The notes beneath the pieces are model-generated. The model was not told the DNA's origin. It was given only the letters and a program-made list of their open reading frames with translations, and searched no databases. 64,000 bases of DNA from Copromyces sp. CBS 386.78. Its lineage: Eukaryota; Ascomycota; Sordariomycetes; Sordariales; Sordariaceae. Shown here one piece after another: positions 1 through 10,967 of this stretch. The stretch spans positions 248,001 through 312,000 of the forward strand of contig MU839120.1 in assembly GCA_030685235.1 (NCBI GenBank), in the 5' to 3' direction. Numbering within the stretch: position 1 is the stretch's first letter; every line of letters begins with the position of its first letter. The translations under genes and the position numbers were made by a program.

Positions 1-3000
1 GGTTACGCCAGGAACCCGTCAGGCTCGTGTACGCCCTGACGGACAAATGCTTTTCGGTCAATCGCTTCCTGTCCGAATAGGGAGCCACGACCAACCAACC
101 TTATCTTGTATCTGCCTGTTCGAGGCTGTAAGTAGCAAGGGACAGTGTTGGATTGGGCATTGATGGTATCGTCGAGATAGGTATCTTCCCTGCTGACTGA
201 AGTCCCGTGCACACATGATATCGCACATCTGGCCAAGCCAGCCAACAATCGGTGTGCGGTGTGGTCGTGGTGTTGGTCTGGACCTGCTACAACTGACCCA
301 CGAGCAAGATCTGGGAAACAGTGTCAATCGGGCTTGAGTTATCTTTCTTGCCGAGAAAGCGTGTCGCTGTGGCGGACAACTGGAAGAGGATTGTTGTCTT
401 GTGGAAAGGATGGACCATGCCCCTGGTTGGCGACTACTCGACCTGTATCAGACAATCCCCACCACTCCGCGGCTTTGGGAATTAGGACACCTCGAGAAGT
501 GATCCAAACAGGCAAGGTGCCATTCACCCGGGTAAGGTAAGTAAGTCTACTAGAGGAAGACTTTCCCTCTTTGATCTAGCAGGATGCCTCATGATATCAA
601 AGTTATGGAGAGTATGGCCAGTAAAGCACCCAAGACATGCTTTATCTACGCCTGTGATGAATTGTTTGGAAGGTGGTCGGTAACATCCGAGAGACAGGCA
701 TTGCGGGTTCTATTTTAATCCATGTCATCGTATTGAGGTTGGGCTGCGACAACGACGTCAGCTATAAGCCGCTCCGATATCATACCTACCTTATGTGAGT
801 ATGAGGACTCGTATGATATACCTATCAAGGCCGATAAAACGTGCAACAAAGGGCGAAATAAAGGTCAAGTTCGGTTGAGATGATTTCCGGCACTCGATGA
901 CCCGTCAACTACACATTGCATGCGTACGGTCTGCTTTGGAGCAGACTCCCTTGGGCCTGACATCCCAACACGACGGTTCGACGGCAACATCAATGCAGCA
1001 CCAGCAGAGGAGCTAACCGAAAAGTAAACCCACGTTCTTGGGGAAACACACTTCCTTCGAACAGAATGGCCAGGTTTACACCATCATCGATCGGGTCCCA
1101 CGCAAGCCACGGTCATGCATGTCCATGTCCCAAAGAGCGACGATGTTGAAAGCTGGAGGACGAAGGCGGGTGCCACTATTGACTTCTACTGCCAGAATAG
1201 GTAGGAATGGGGCGCGCACAACAAGCCATCCAAAGCCAACCACAGAGCGTGGTAAGGCAAGGAAAAGAAGCCTTCTGCAGTCGTTCACTCGGCGCTGACC
1301 GACAAAGCAGCATTTACCCCATCGATAGTCCAGCGTCCCGGTAATGGCGTATGTGTGCTGCGTTGTTGGCAGACCGGTTGTTCGCTATCGATGCTGAATA
1401 CCTCGATCTGGAATTTTAACCCTGTCGTCGCATCGAGGCCGCATCGCACGCGCGCGAAGTGGGGTTGTGCTGAAGCCTTGGTGATAGGTTTGATGGTACA
1501 TGGGCTGCTACCTAGTCTACTTGGGGGTTCCTTTGGAAGAGGGGTCACTGATTACACTCGTCACTGATAGGAACCTCGGTGAGGGAGGAAATTACACGCA
1601 TCATGGCCAATGATGAAGGAAGCAATACTTTGGACGCCGTGGCGGCTCGATCATATGGCGAATGCTGCTTTCCTTTGGCGCGCCGCCTATCAAGTGCGGC
1701 TGGAATGGGGGGAAAAAGAAGAACACGACGAGGCTCCCTCGTGAGCTCTCACAGGTACACTCGGGCACAAGGCACAAACGCCGGAGGAATTGTGTTCTTC
1801 ATGCCCTGCCAAGAGGCGACACTTGTGTCTCGGGAACGCTTCAAAGGGGAACCAATGACGCCTCGGGGCTCCTCCCGTCTTCTTGTGCCTGTGTGTGTGT
1901 GCCGTTCAGGAAAATTCCTGAGGGTGTGGTCTGAGTTGTCCATTCCACCACAGTCCGTGTGGTAGAAAGGGGACCCTGTCAGTTCCCTTGTCACACGATT
2001 CCATGCCTAACCTCTACTTACACGCATTTGAGCAGCAACACATCCTTCTCGCTTCTCTGCGGCTGACATGGCGTTAGGGTCCGTATGAATCTCTACACGC
2101 TGAATGGCACCGTGGAACCCCAAACCCATGGACCTATAACTCGGAGATGGTTATGACCAAGGTTACTTACTTCCTTGTTTAGATGTGCAGTACGTGCATC
2201 TGGTCCATCATCATCGTTCTCGCAAACTCACAGTCATTCATGTTGCGCCGCGCCCTCCTAAGCGGTGGTTTGTACACATTAATTGACCAACCGTTGAATA
2301 CGAGAAGGGATGGGGGACAGCAAGAAAGTCGTTTCCCCGCGCCGCCCAGCATTTTGTCGGCGTCCACCCAATTATGCGGCGCTCTGCTTCTTTGCTAGCT
2401 CTGCGTTGGACTCGCAGAGTGTACATACCGCAACACTCTCGCAGCTTGACTTGTTCTCGACGATGCTGGGCGGTTGTTAATAAGCAGCCCATCACCAAAC
2501 TCGTGTAACGGCAAGGGAAAGAAGGAATGGGCACTGTCGATTGCAATTGGAAATCTGCTGAACCTACTGCAAAGGATGTCGCAGAAAGCCAAAATCTTAC
2601 CTCACGCCAAGAAGCCTGCTTTGAGGCCAACGAGTTTCAACTAACACGCCTCTTAAACCCCGACTGTTCTACACTACTGCGTGGAACAGAAGACAAATAT
2701 TTGAGCCCTTGTGTTTAATGCACAGGTCTTTCTCGTTCGGTGTTATGGTCGACTGCAGTGTGGTGGATAAGGTATTCGAGGTTTTGGTGAGGTTTGGTAG
2801 GCCTCTCTCTCACCAAGCTACGCTACACTAGAGACAAGCCAAGCCCTAGAGCACCGAAGAGTCTCAGACTTTCTCGGCATGGTTACCTTCTGAATGGATC
2901 CAGCGAGCTGGAAATAGTGTCAGGCAAGGGGGGCCACACGGTACGTAGGACAGGGGTAAGCTTATGTACGAAGGATCGCCGGCGGCCCTGTACAGGTACC

Positions 3001-3055
3001 TCCACCCTATCACCTTGTTGCTGAGGTTACTTCAACTCTCTTGGGTACAGCTTTA
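1..3055. other. gene-free region at left edge
   Basis: No reading frame here has a recognisable domain, consistent coding-style third positions or a believable splice structure on either strand. The longest open frames are short and many lack an ATG. Part of this stretch may be regulatory DNA of a gene beyond the left edge. Confidence 0.5.
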
Positions 3056-3419
3056 CAGTCAAGTCCCCTGTTCTGGCAACCCCCAAAATCCGGGCAAAGG
3101 GGTAGTTGGAACAGGGGGTGTTGCTGGGACTAGGGTAGGGTGCACGGGCCGTACCACCAAAACCACCCAAAAAAAAGCCTATGCCCAAACTTTTGTCCCC
3201 TGCTATAAGACTATACTAACCCTAACCCTACGCTTTCTACCCTTTTTTCCGCCCCAAAAGTTCACCTTCCTATACAAATTTAAGAGCAACTTTTCACATT
3301 TATGTTGCTAGTTGCAGGGTTGCGCGTACTCAGCAAAAAAATGAAAATTTCGCTCTAGGGGTTGTTGCAACAGGGGGGGTTGCTCGAAATGGGGGGTGCT
3401 AGAACAGGGGACCTTACTG
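3056..3419. mobile_element. 364-bp MITE with Tc1/pogo-type ends
   Basis: The two ends form an imperfect inverted repeat of about 30 bp. The left end reads CAGTCAAGTCCCCTGTTCTG and the right end, reverse-complemented, reads CAGTAAGGTCCCCTGTTCTA. The element is bordered by TA on both sides (3054-3055 and 3420-3421), the target duplication expected for Tc1/mariner/pogo (Fot1-like) transposases. The interior has no coding capacity, so this is a non-autonomous miniature element. It contains a short telomere-like CCCTAA run at 3216-3230. The family is inferred from end sequence and TA duplication only. Confidence 0.75.
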
Positions 3420-4485
3420 TATCATTCTCACCAACCATCTTGTCCGCTTCTTTGGTCCGATACCAACCAACCCCGCCAGGCGTGCAGCCAGGGAGATGCG
3501 GCTTCTCTTCCATTGATTCGATTCCCAGGGACTCGTTCAATGCGTTGGCGTACCCATCTTTTCAAGGCAATGGATGATGGTAAGCCGGCCCCGCCCAGAC
3601 AAGGCCAGGCAGGCTTTCTCGGCACGCAGGGCGAACCTAGCAAAAAAAAAAAAAAAAAAAAGTAAGTTGTCGATGGCGCACTTTTTAGCGTCCACACAGT
3701 CTCAATCCCTTCCGGGAGCGGGAGATGGGAACCCAAAGTGGTGGCCGGTGGGTGTGGTGAGCCCCCGCGTGGCTGACCACGGCGTTGTGGTTGTTGTGTT
3801 GTTGTGTTGCTGTGTGGTTGCTCCTTGCTGCAGCTTCTCGCTTCGTGCTTCTCCTTCTGCTTCTTTCGTTCGTTCCATTCCCAATGCCCAGTCATCGTAA
3901 AGTCGTACCATGTAGGTACTCATCGGTGCCATGGTGTTCCCACGGGGGGGGAACCAGCCAAAATGTCTGGCTGCTCGGATGTGGAATATGAGCCCTTGTA
4001 AGCTGCAGCTATCTGTTTCCGGGTTCGTGACCGGTCAGAGCTGTAGCTGATAGGGACTAGGGGGGGATCTCCAGGCCATTGACCTTTGAAATGTCAGCTA
4101 ATGTACGTACTATGTACTTCGCCAGCTTCATGTAAGTTTACCCCTGGCTTCTCTACTTCCGGGGTCACCTCACTTTTCTTCTCTACCTCCACTTCTTTGT
4201 ACAGCCGAGATCCAGCAGGTCGGATATATAACCTCCCACCCCAACCCGCCTTTTTCTATCCCTGTTTAATCAATAATTCTCTCCTAGTTCCGTGTCTATA
4301 TATCTACCCTCCCGCCCTCAACCTGGCATTTACCTATTTTCGGCCTTTTCATCTGATCAACCAGATAAGCGAAGACACCTACCCATCTATTACGCTACCA
4401 GTCTCACCAGCATCTTGGGGGGACCCGAACGGCAACACTTCATATATAGCATCTAAGGTCCCGCTTAGACACCTGACGGCCCACC
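3420..4485. other. leader and promoter region of the 4486 gene
   Basis: No gene was seen. The stretch holds a 20-nt A run (3642-3661), GTTGT-rich low-complexity DNA near 3783-3830 and a C/T-rich stretch leading to the 4486 start codon. It probably supplies the promoter and 5' leader of that gene. Confidence 0.5.
4220..4231 (+). promoter_or_regulatory. TATA-like box upstream of the 4486 gene
   Basis: The motif GGATATATAACC lies about 255 nt before the ATG at 4486 and is followed by a C/T-rich stretch, a common arrangement in filamentous-fungal promoters. This is a motif match only; no transcription start can be seen. Confidence 0.3.
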
Positions 4486-5961
4486 ATGTCGGTCTTCTCT
4501 CTGATCAAACGGAGCCGGCAAGCAGCAAAGGAACAGAACGCCAAGAAGGCCGAAAAAGACAAGGCAGAGGCCAAGGTCCCATACAAGCACGTACCCAAGC
4601 ATGCCGCCGTTGATGCTCTCATGGGCGGGCCCACGGGCTGGAAGGAGGCCGATCGCCTCAGGATCATGGAGGAAAACCGAAGGAGGAATGCAATGACAGC
4701 AAACGGCATGGACATGCCGAGCGGGCTTTCAACTCCAGTCCACGCCGGCGTCTTTACTCGCGCCAACAGCAGTCTCACACATGTCTCATACAGCACCCCC
4801 AGCGGCTACGCCACACCCGTCCCTCACATTCCCCGAGCATACAGCTACCACGGCCCGACCCCCGGGTGGAGCCATCATGGCGGTGAGATCAGCTACCTTT
4901 CGATCGACATGGCTGGAGCTGCCAGCGGTGGAACATCGATAAAGGGGAAAGAGAAGGAAGTACGTCGTCCTACTCTCGACTCCGGCCGGACCAGCAGATC
5001 ATCAAGCAGGTTTTCAACAGCCGGTGGACGATTTACCTTTGAGGGCGGGTCCGGATCTGCCTCTCGAACAAGGGACGGCTCAAGTTCCCCCGTCCAAAGC
5101 TCCAGCAACTCCAGCAGCTCGGAAGACGACTTGGAGATCAAGCCCGTGAAGCAATACACCAGCGCAGTGATAACCTCAAGTCCGCTCTCGGGCGTATCGA
5201 GTCGACCGGCAAGCGACACCGACTCTGTCCACCGTCTTCACCCCGGCCATGCCCGAAACATGTCAAACTCATCATACAAACAAGCAGGACGATCCTCGTC
5301 GCCCAGACAATCACCCTCGAGGAGCAGCCCGACCAGGGCAGGAGGAGATTCAAGCAACAGCAGCGCCTCACTGATCGCCGCCGGCATCCCGCCCGTCCCA
5401 GCAATCCCTCCCATGCAATTCGGCAGCAATCTCGGCCTTTCCACTTCATCCTCCGGCTCCAACAACAGCTCCGGGAGTAACAACTTCTCCTCGCACAGGA
5501 GCTCGCACTCCATCCCACCGTCTGTGGTGGTAGAAGAAGACGCCTCCGAGCTCTCAGAAGACTCCGCCGGCACCGGCACCTCCACTCCCCCCATCGGCAC
5601 CGCTGTCTCAACAGTGCCCACAACACGCGCCACCAAGCGGTCGAACTCACCAAAGACCGCCCACTTCGCCGAGCTAGAACCGATCCAATCCAACGTCGTA
5701 TCAAACAACAGCACCGACTCGCCATACAAGAAGTATTCCAGCCAAAAGGAACGGTCGTTTATCGCTACCACCGCTCTACCAACATCGTTCGACGAAGCGA
5801 GCTTGGCGGTTCCCGCGCAACAATTGGTGACGACGCTTCCTCCGCAACAAGGGAAGTTGGGGAAACGGCCGAAGAGCAAGGAGGAGGAGAAGGAAAATAA
5901 GGTGCCGAAGAAGAGTCGATGGAGCTTTATGAGTAGTCGGAGGACGGCTGTTGCTGTATAA
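4486..5961 (+). CDS. uncharacterised Ser-rich fungal protein, 491 aa
   Basis: This intron-less ORF starts at an ATG in a good context (CCACCATGTC). The first ~65 residues are basic and look conserved in style: a Lys/Ala-rich stretch, then a YKHVPKHAAVDAL segment and a GWKEADRLRIMEENRRR segment. I recall this N-terminus from fungal-specific proteins of unknown role. The rest is low-complexity Ser/Thr/Pro/Asn, ending in a basic tail (about 455-485) with KRPKSKEEEK and KKSRWSFM segments. No enzyme motif, signal peptide or membrane segment is evident. The product is probably a largely disordered regulatory or scaffold protein. Expression is clearly plausible from codon use, but the function is unknown. 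Confidence 0.85.
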   Translation: MSVFSLIKRSRQAAKEQNAKKAEKDKAEAKVPYKHVPKHAAVDALMGGPTGWKEADRLRIMEENRRRNAMTANGMDMPSGLSTPVHAGVFTRANSSLTHVSYSTPSGYATPVPHIPRAYSYHGPTPGWSHHGGEISYLSIDMAGAASGGTSIKGKEKEVRRPTLDSGRTSRSSSRFSTAGGRFTFEGGSGSASRTRDGSSSPVQSSSNSSSSEDDLEIKPVKQYTSAVITSSPLSGVSSRPASDTDSVHRLHPGHARNMSNSSYKQAGRSSSPRQSPSRSSPTRAGGDSSNSSASLIAAGIPPVPAIPPMQFGSNLGLSTSSSGSNNSSGSNNFSSHRSSHSIPPSVVVEEDASELSEDSAGTGTSTPPIGTAVSTVPTTRATKRSNSPKTAHFAELEPIQSNVVSNNSTDSPYKKYSSQKERSFIATTALPTSFDEASLAVPAQQLVTTLPPQQGKLGKRPKSKEEEKENKVPKKSRWSFMSSRRTAVAV

Positions 5962-6129
5962 CAGCGTACACTCGTTTTCTTGGCGGTTATGATTGTCGTG
6001 GCTTAAACACAAGCGAAGCGCTCCTTTACAACCTTTTCTTTTTTATTTGCGTATTTGGGACAAAACGGGCGCCAGGGGTTATCATGAAGGTCCTAGGAGG
6101 CATTTTGAAAATCGGTTTCATTTCATTCA

Positions 6130-6177
<48 letters not shown>

Positions 6178-6362
6178 TTTTTATAGAAAATATTTTTTTT
6201 GTTTTGATTTTTTTTGATTGTTTTATAAAATGTTTGNNNNNNNNNNCAAAAATAATTAACATTTTTTATCATCCAAATTTTCGTGTTGGTTTGGGCGGGT
6301 TTTTAGCGGTTTGGTTTTTAGTTCGGGCAACAGGCTTTTAATTTTTTTTTTTTTTTTTTATA

Positions 6363-6410
<48 letters not shown>

Positions 6411-8726
6411 CGGTATATCGCATCTCTTTGATGGATGATGAATGATGGATAGGTAATTCTGCAATTTGGGACACGGAAAGTTGGCATCAATTGCAACGTG
6501 GAAGGACATGGACATCAATGACTACATTTTTCTTGTTTCTGTTTTTGAGAGTATATCAACATTTCGACCACACTAGAGTCTGAACTTTACGACTTTTCAA
6601 CACGACGGAAAATACCACCAATACTTTGCGATGCTTAATCTGACAACTTGCATCTCTGATGTGACAGCCTATTGTCTCAATTCACATGTGAATGAGAAAT
6701 ATTGGTGGTGGCTTTTTGCGCCTGAACCAAAGATTGAGGCCTCGATTACAGCCATCGCAGCCCGAAAGTTGTAATGAGACACAATGATCAGTACATGAGG
6801 GTCGTCTCACAAAGAAATACAAACCAAACATGGTTTTCCTGTAAGTTCTAAGCGGAATCTTCCATCCATCCATTCATTCCTCGGTCGACCCCGTGGTCGT
6901 ACCAGCACAAGGTGCCCCCGTCCGTGGGGAACCGAAAAGGAAAACCTTGAGGTACATGCTTCCACAATCCTCTTGCTGGAAATTCTACGGATATTTTGCA
7001 CGGTAACCGCATTAATGTATCGCAACACTCAGCTATAACATTTTACGATCGCCTGTTACAGGTTTCATCCGTACCAGGCCATTTTACACGGGCGTGACAG
7101 TCGCCTCGTGGGTTTCTAGCATCAAAAGTTCCCGTAGCTAGCCCCCACTGGCGATGATCATATCGTATTCGGATTAATTCCTAATGAGTGCACTCGAATT
7201 TGAAACCAACCACATCCAATTAATGGGAAGGGGCTGGAGGGCAAGACTGAATGCGGGAGCGGGAGCGGGAGACGCCAGCTTTCAAGCTAGTGTATACGGT
7301 TCGGCTCGTTCTTGTCTTTGACTCCAAGAGGTGGGATGAGTGATAGGTGGTGGCGAGTACTCTACTTCATTGGAGTGAGTGCGTTGTGGGTGGTGTGGTT
7401 TTCTTTTTGTCAGCTTTCAAATGACAAGCGGGACAGATTAGATGCCAAGCTCCAAGGCAGGCTAGCAGGTAGGCATCAATAAGCGGCATGAATCAGTCCG
7501 ATTGCATTTCTCCTTGTATGATCCTGCAACGAGCCCCGGCGAGATCGTTTGATGTTTGGAAGTCTACTATGAGGCATGTACAGATACATACCTAGTATAC
7601 AAGTGTTGACTTTCCGAAAAAAAAAAAAAAAAAAAAAAAGATCTTCCCCGTCTTCCCCTCCAGTTGTCATCCTGAAACCCTCCCTTTTTCCGTCTGTGTG
7701 TTTTGTTTCTCGCTTGATGAACAAATCATCGACAAACCCGAATACGTGGGTCGGTCCATCCAGCTTTACTGCCTGTTCAGATTTCTCTCAGGTTTCACTT
7801 TTCATCAATGCAAAATTCGCATTGACCCTGGGATAAGTCTCGCTAGGTCCTAATGCTACCTCTTCGTTCCGAATTTACCCAGAAAGGGAAAAGGCGTCAT
7901 CTGACAATGCTCTTGTATTCTTCATGCGGCGGCCGACGCCAGAGGCTCTACGGAGACAATGGTGGTCTGGACCCTGGCGGGCTTTCGCTACATGGGGCTT
8001 GGTGGCCGTTGCTACAGCTCAGCTGAAACGTCTGGAGGGGTTCTCTCGTTTTTTGACCTGTTAAGATCCAGACCTTTTTGGGTGTTGTCTGGATCTCGGA
8101 ACGTGGGGGTGGTGGAGTGTGTATACTGCTGTCACCGGTGTGAATCCTATTGCATTCACAGTTCTCGGGACCCGAGGCTCATAGCCACATCACCCGATCC
8201 CTCTGGCGGGTAGATGCTGACGATGGAATGTACGAATGACGTTGGTGACTCCGGCCGATTGGTTCAGCTAAGGTCCCAAGGCTTCCATGGGAATGACAAC
8301 CACGGTCTGCACGGTGTCTCGTACAAGTTTGGAAGAATGGAAGGTCAACAGATCGACAGGGGCATTGGAGTAGCAGAAATACCATTGGTCAGCCTTGTCA
8401 GCCACGGGCCCACTTCCCCAATTGGAGACCAGGGAGAATAATCTCCACCGACACCGTGGCATTGACTGATGCCATCATCATCACCATCGCCAACCATCCA
8501 GGCGCAATCGCCTGTTCTTTGTTTACCTTTCCCACTTTCCACTTGGATAGCAATTGATCAATTTACAGGTCGGACCTACCACCCGATGCTTTTTGGAAGC
8601 CTTTTGTCTTTTGCGGTCTAGCTGCCGCCTTCCTCTCCTTTCGTTTGTCCTGTCCTGTCCTGGCGCAATTCCAAATTCCCTGATCCCGTCGTCACATAGG
8701 GGGTGCCCTTGTTTCGCGCGTGAGAG
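5962..8726. other. gene-free region with an assembly gap
   Basis: No supported gene was found between the Ser-rich gene and ALG5. The region contains very long T runs, ten unresolved bases, a 23-nt A run (7617-7639) and a short GCGGGA tandem near 7254-7270. The last few hundred bases should hold the ALG5 promoter. Confidence 0.55.
6132..6410. repeat. T homopolymers around a 10-N assembly gap
   Basis: T runs of 45 nt (6132-6176), 18 nt (6342-6359) and 45 nt (6366-6410) flank unresolved bases at 6237-6246. The DNA between them is T-rich. The true length of this stretch is uncertain because homopolymers and the gap limit assembly. Confidence 0.9.
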
Positions 8727-10150
8727 ATGGCGCCCTCTTCTTCCGCCATCTCCAACATCGTCGGCGCGCCATTGCAGCTGGTCTGGTTTCTCTCTGACGT
8801 CGCCGCCGAGACCCCGACTCCTATTCTGTTCCTAATCTTCGTGTCCCTCGTTGGACTTGCTTTCGGACTTGTATGGAACCCCCCCCTCTCTCTTTCTTGG
8901 TTGCCCCTTTCACAATGCTTATGCAAGACACTAACACTGCTTTCCGCGCATAGATATACATCGTCCTGCATGTAGTCGCGCCCAAGCCTCGCCTCCCGTA
9001 CCCGTCCGAAAAAACCTACATCACCACCAACCCCGATGGCACCATCAGCAAGCCCCGACCGCTGCCCTGCTGGTACGACCGCTGGCACGCCGAAAGCCGT
9101 CTGAAGGAAGGACAATCCTCCTCCTCTTCGTCAAATGCCCAACAGTCCTACCCTACCATGCCCGCCGGCTTTCCCGTCCCCGACTTCGGCACGGTCGAGC
9201 CCGCCGAAGTCGAGATCAGCGTCGTCATCCCCGCCTACAACGAAGCCGACCGGCTCATCCCGACCCTCGAAGAAATGGTCGCCTACCTCGACGAGAACTT
9301 TGGCCGGCCCGTCACTTCTGGTACCGGCACCAACTCCCGCCCAACCTCCAAAGGAACCGGCACCCCCAAACCGCATCGCAACGTCTTCAAAGACGCCTCC
9401 GCCCACAAGCGCCAAAATCCGCCCACAGGCTACGAGATCTTGCTGATAAACGACGGCAGCACCGACGCCACCGTCTCCGTCGCCCTCGACTTCGCCCGCC
9501 ACCACCAGTTGCACGACATCCTGCGCATCATCACGCTCGAAAAGAACCGCGGCAAGGGCGGCGGCGTCACCCACGGCCTCCGCCACGTGCGCGGCGAGTA
9601 CGCCGTCTTCGCGGACGCGGACGGAGCCTCGCGCTTCTCGGACCTGGGAAAACTAATCGAAGGGTGCGAGGACGTAGTCGACGGATCGAACCGGGGTGTG
9701 GCCATCGGCAGCCGGGCGCACCTGGTGGGGAGCGAAGCGGTGGTGAGACGCTCAGCGATCCGCAACTTCCTGATGCGCTCCTTCCACTTTGTGCTTATGA
9801 TCCTGACGCCGCCCGCCACAAGCAGGATCAGGGATACGCAGTGCGGGTTTAAGCTGTTCAGCAGGGCGGCGCTGCCGCATATCGTCCCTTACATGCATAC
9901 GGAGGGGTGGATTTTCGATATCGAAATGTTGATGCTTGCCGAGTCGGCGCCGGCTACCCCTGTTCTGGCGAGCGATGGGAGCGTCATTGGCACGAGCTAT
10001 GGAATCAAGGTTGCGGAGGTTCCCGTTGCGTGGCATGAGGTGGATGGGAGCAAGATGAATCTGGTCAAGGATAGCGTCAAGATGGCGATTGGGTTGGCGG
10101 TTTTGAGGGCTAGTTGGATGTTGGGGGTTTATAGGAGGCGGTTGGCTTGA
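8727..10150 (+). CDS. alg5: dolichyl-phosphate beta-glucosyltransferase (ALG5)
   Basis: ALG5 transfers glucose from UDP-glucose to dolichyl phosphate on the cytosolic face of the ER, supplying the donor for the last glucosylation steps of the N-glycan precursor. The exons are 8727-8870 and 8954-10150; the 83-nt intron is phase 0 and has a CTAAC branch site near its end. The 446-aa product starts with a hydrophobic anchor (about residues 33-57). A GT2 glycosyltransferase domain follows, with VVIPAYNEADRL at its start, LLINDGSTDAT, the metal-binding FADADGASRF, DTQCGFKLF and EGWIFDIEML. It is longer than the yeast enzyme because of a Ser-rich linker and a Gly/Thr-rich insertion in the N-terminal half. 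The family assignment is firm. Confidence 0.95.
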
Positions 10151-10967
10151 TTTCGCCCGTCATAATAATAAGGAGTTTGGCCATTTGAGCGGCGGTGTTT
10201 TCCTTTTCTATCTTGAGAGCTTATACAGATATGATAATGGTTTTCTACAACCAGATACTTCCGTCGTTTGATTATTCACCCTAATGCGCTCTGTTCCATG
10301 AGCTAGCGGCTATAAAATACCAACACATACGCATATGCTAAAGCTAAATCGCATTGCACGCTCTTCTCTTTCCCTCCATTTTCCCCCTTTCTTCTTGCTT
10401 ACTTAAATAACACGGGATCTGTTTTTGTGGCAACCATTTCAGATATGCTATGATAGGTAGCCGACCCCTTTCCCTTTTCCCTTGATGGATATAGATATAT
10501 ATCATCCTCCATTTTTCTTTTCGTGAGAATTACCAGTCTGGTGTAAAGAAAAGAACAGAAGAAAGGAATAACAAGATTCAACCGCCTACCTGCCTACCCG
10601 TCCTGTGCTCTACCCATTGCTGCCCGTCGCATACTATCTATCCATAAGCATTCCTTGATCATAACATGCAGTCAATGTAGGTAACGCTTATTCTACATGA
10701 CCGAGCACTAATTCGCTTTTGACGATAACGGAAAACACAGTATAGCGAGAGAAAGATCTTTTCGTCACATTTTTCACAACTTTGCTTTTAGCTCTTTAAT
10801 TTCATCTTTTTCTGTCCCTTAGATCAAGATTCAGAAGACAAGGGAATATCCACCCACCACAACCACCTGAGCAGATAGTAACCGTACCCAAAACAAATGA
10901 GAACACACATCTTAAAGTGAAACGACACGAGGGAAAGAAGGAGGAAAAGCACGTCCTCCCCGAAAGT
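10151..10967. other. convergent 3' spacer
   Basis: This is the tail-to-tail spacer between ALG5 (plus strand) and the PAS gene (minus strand). It is A/T-rich and should hold both 3' untranslated regions. I saw no gene or RNA in it. Confidence 0.6.

Noticed and set aside
3216..3230. telomere-like CCCTAA run as a sign of a chromosome end
   Set aside because: Only two and a half units, located inside a MITE and followed by normal genes on the right; no telomeric array is present.
9131..9586. 151-codon minus-strand open frame opposite ALG5
   Set aside because: It is a shadow of the C/G-rich third positions of ALG5. The translation is Gly/Val/Ala/Asp-rich without a domain.
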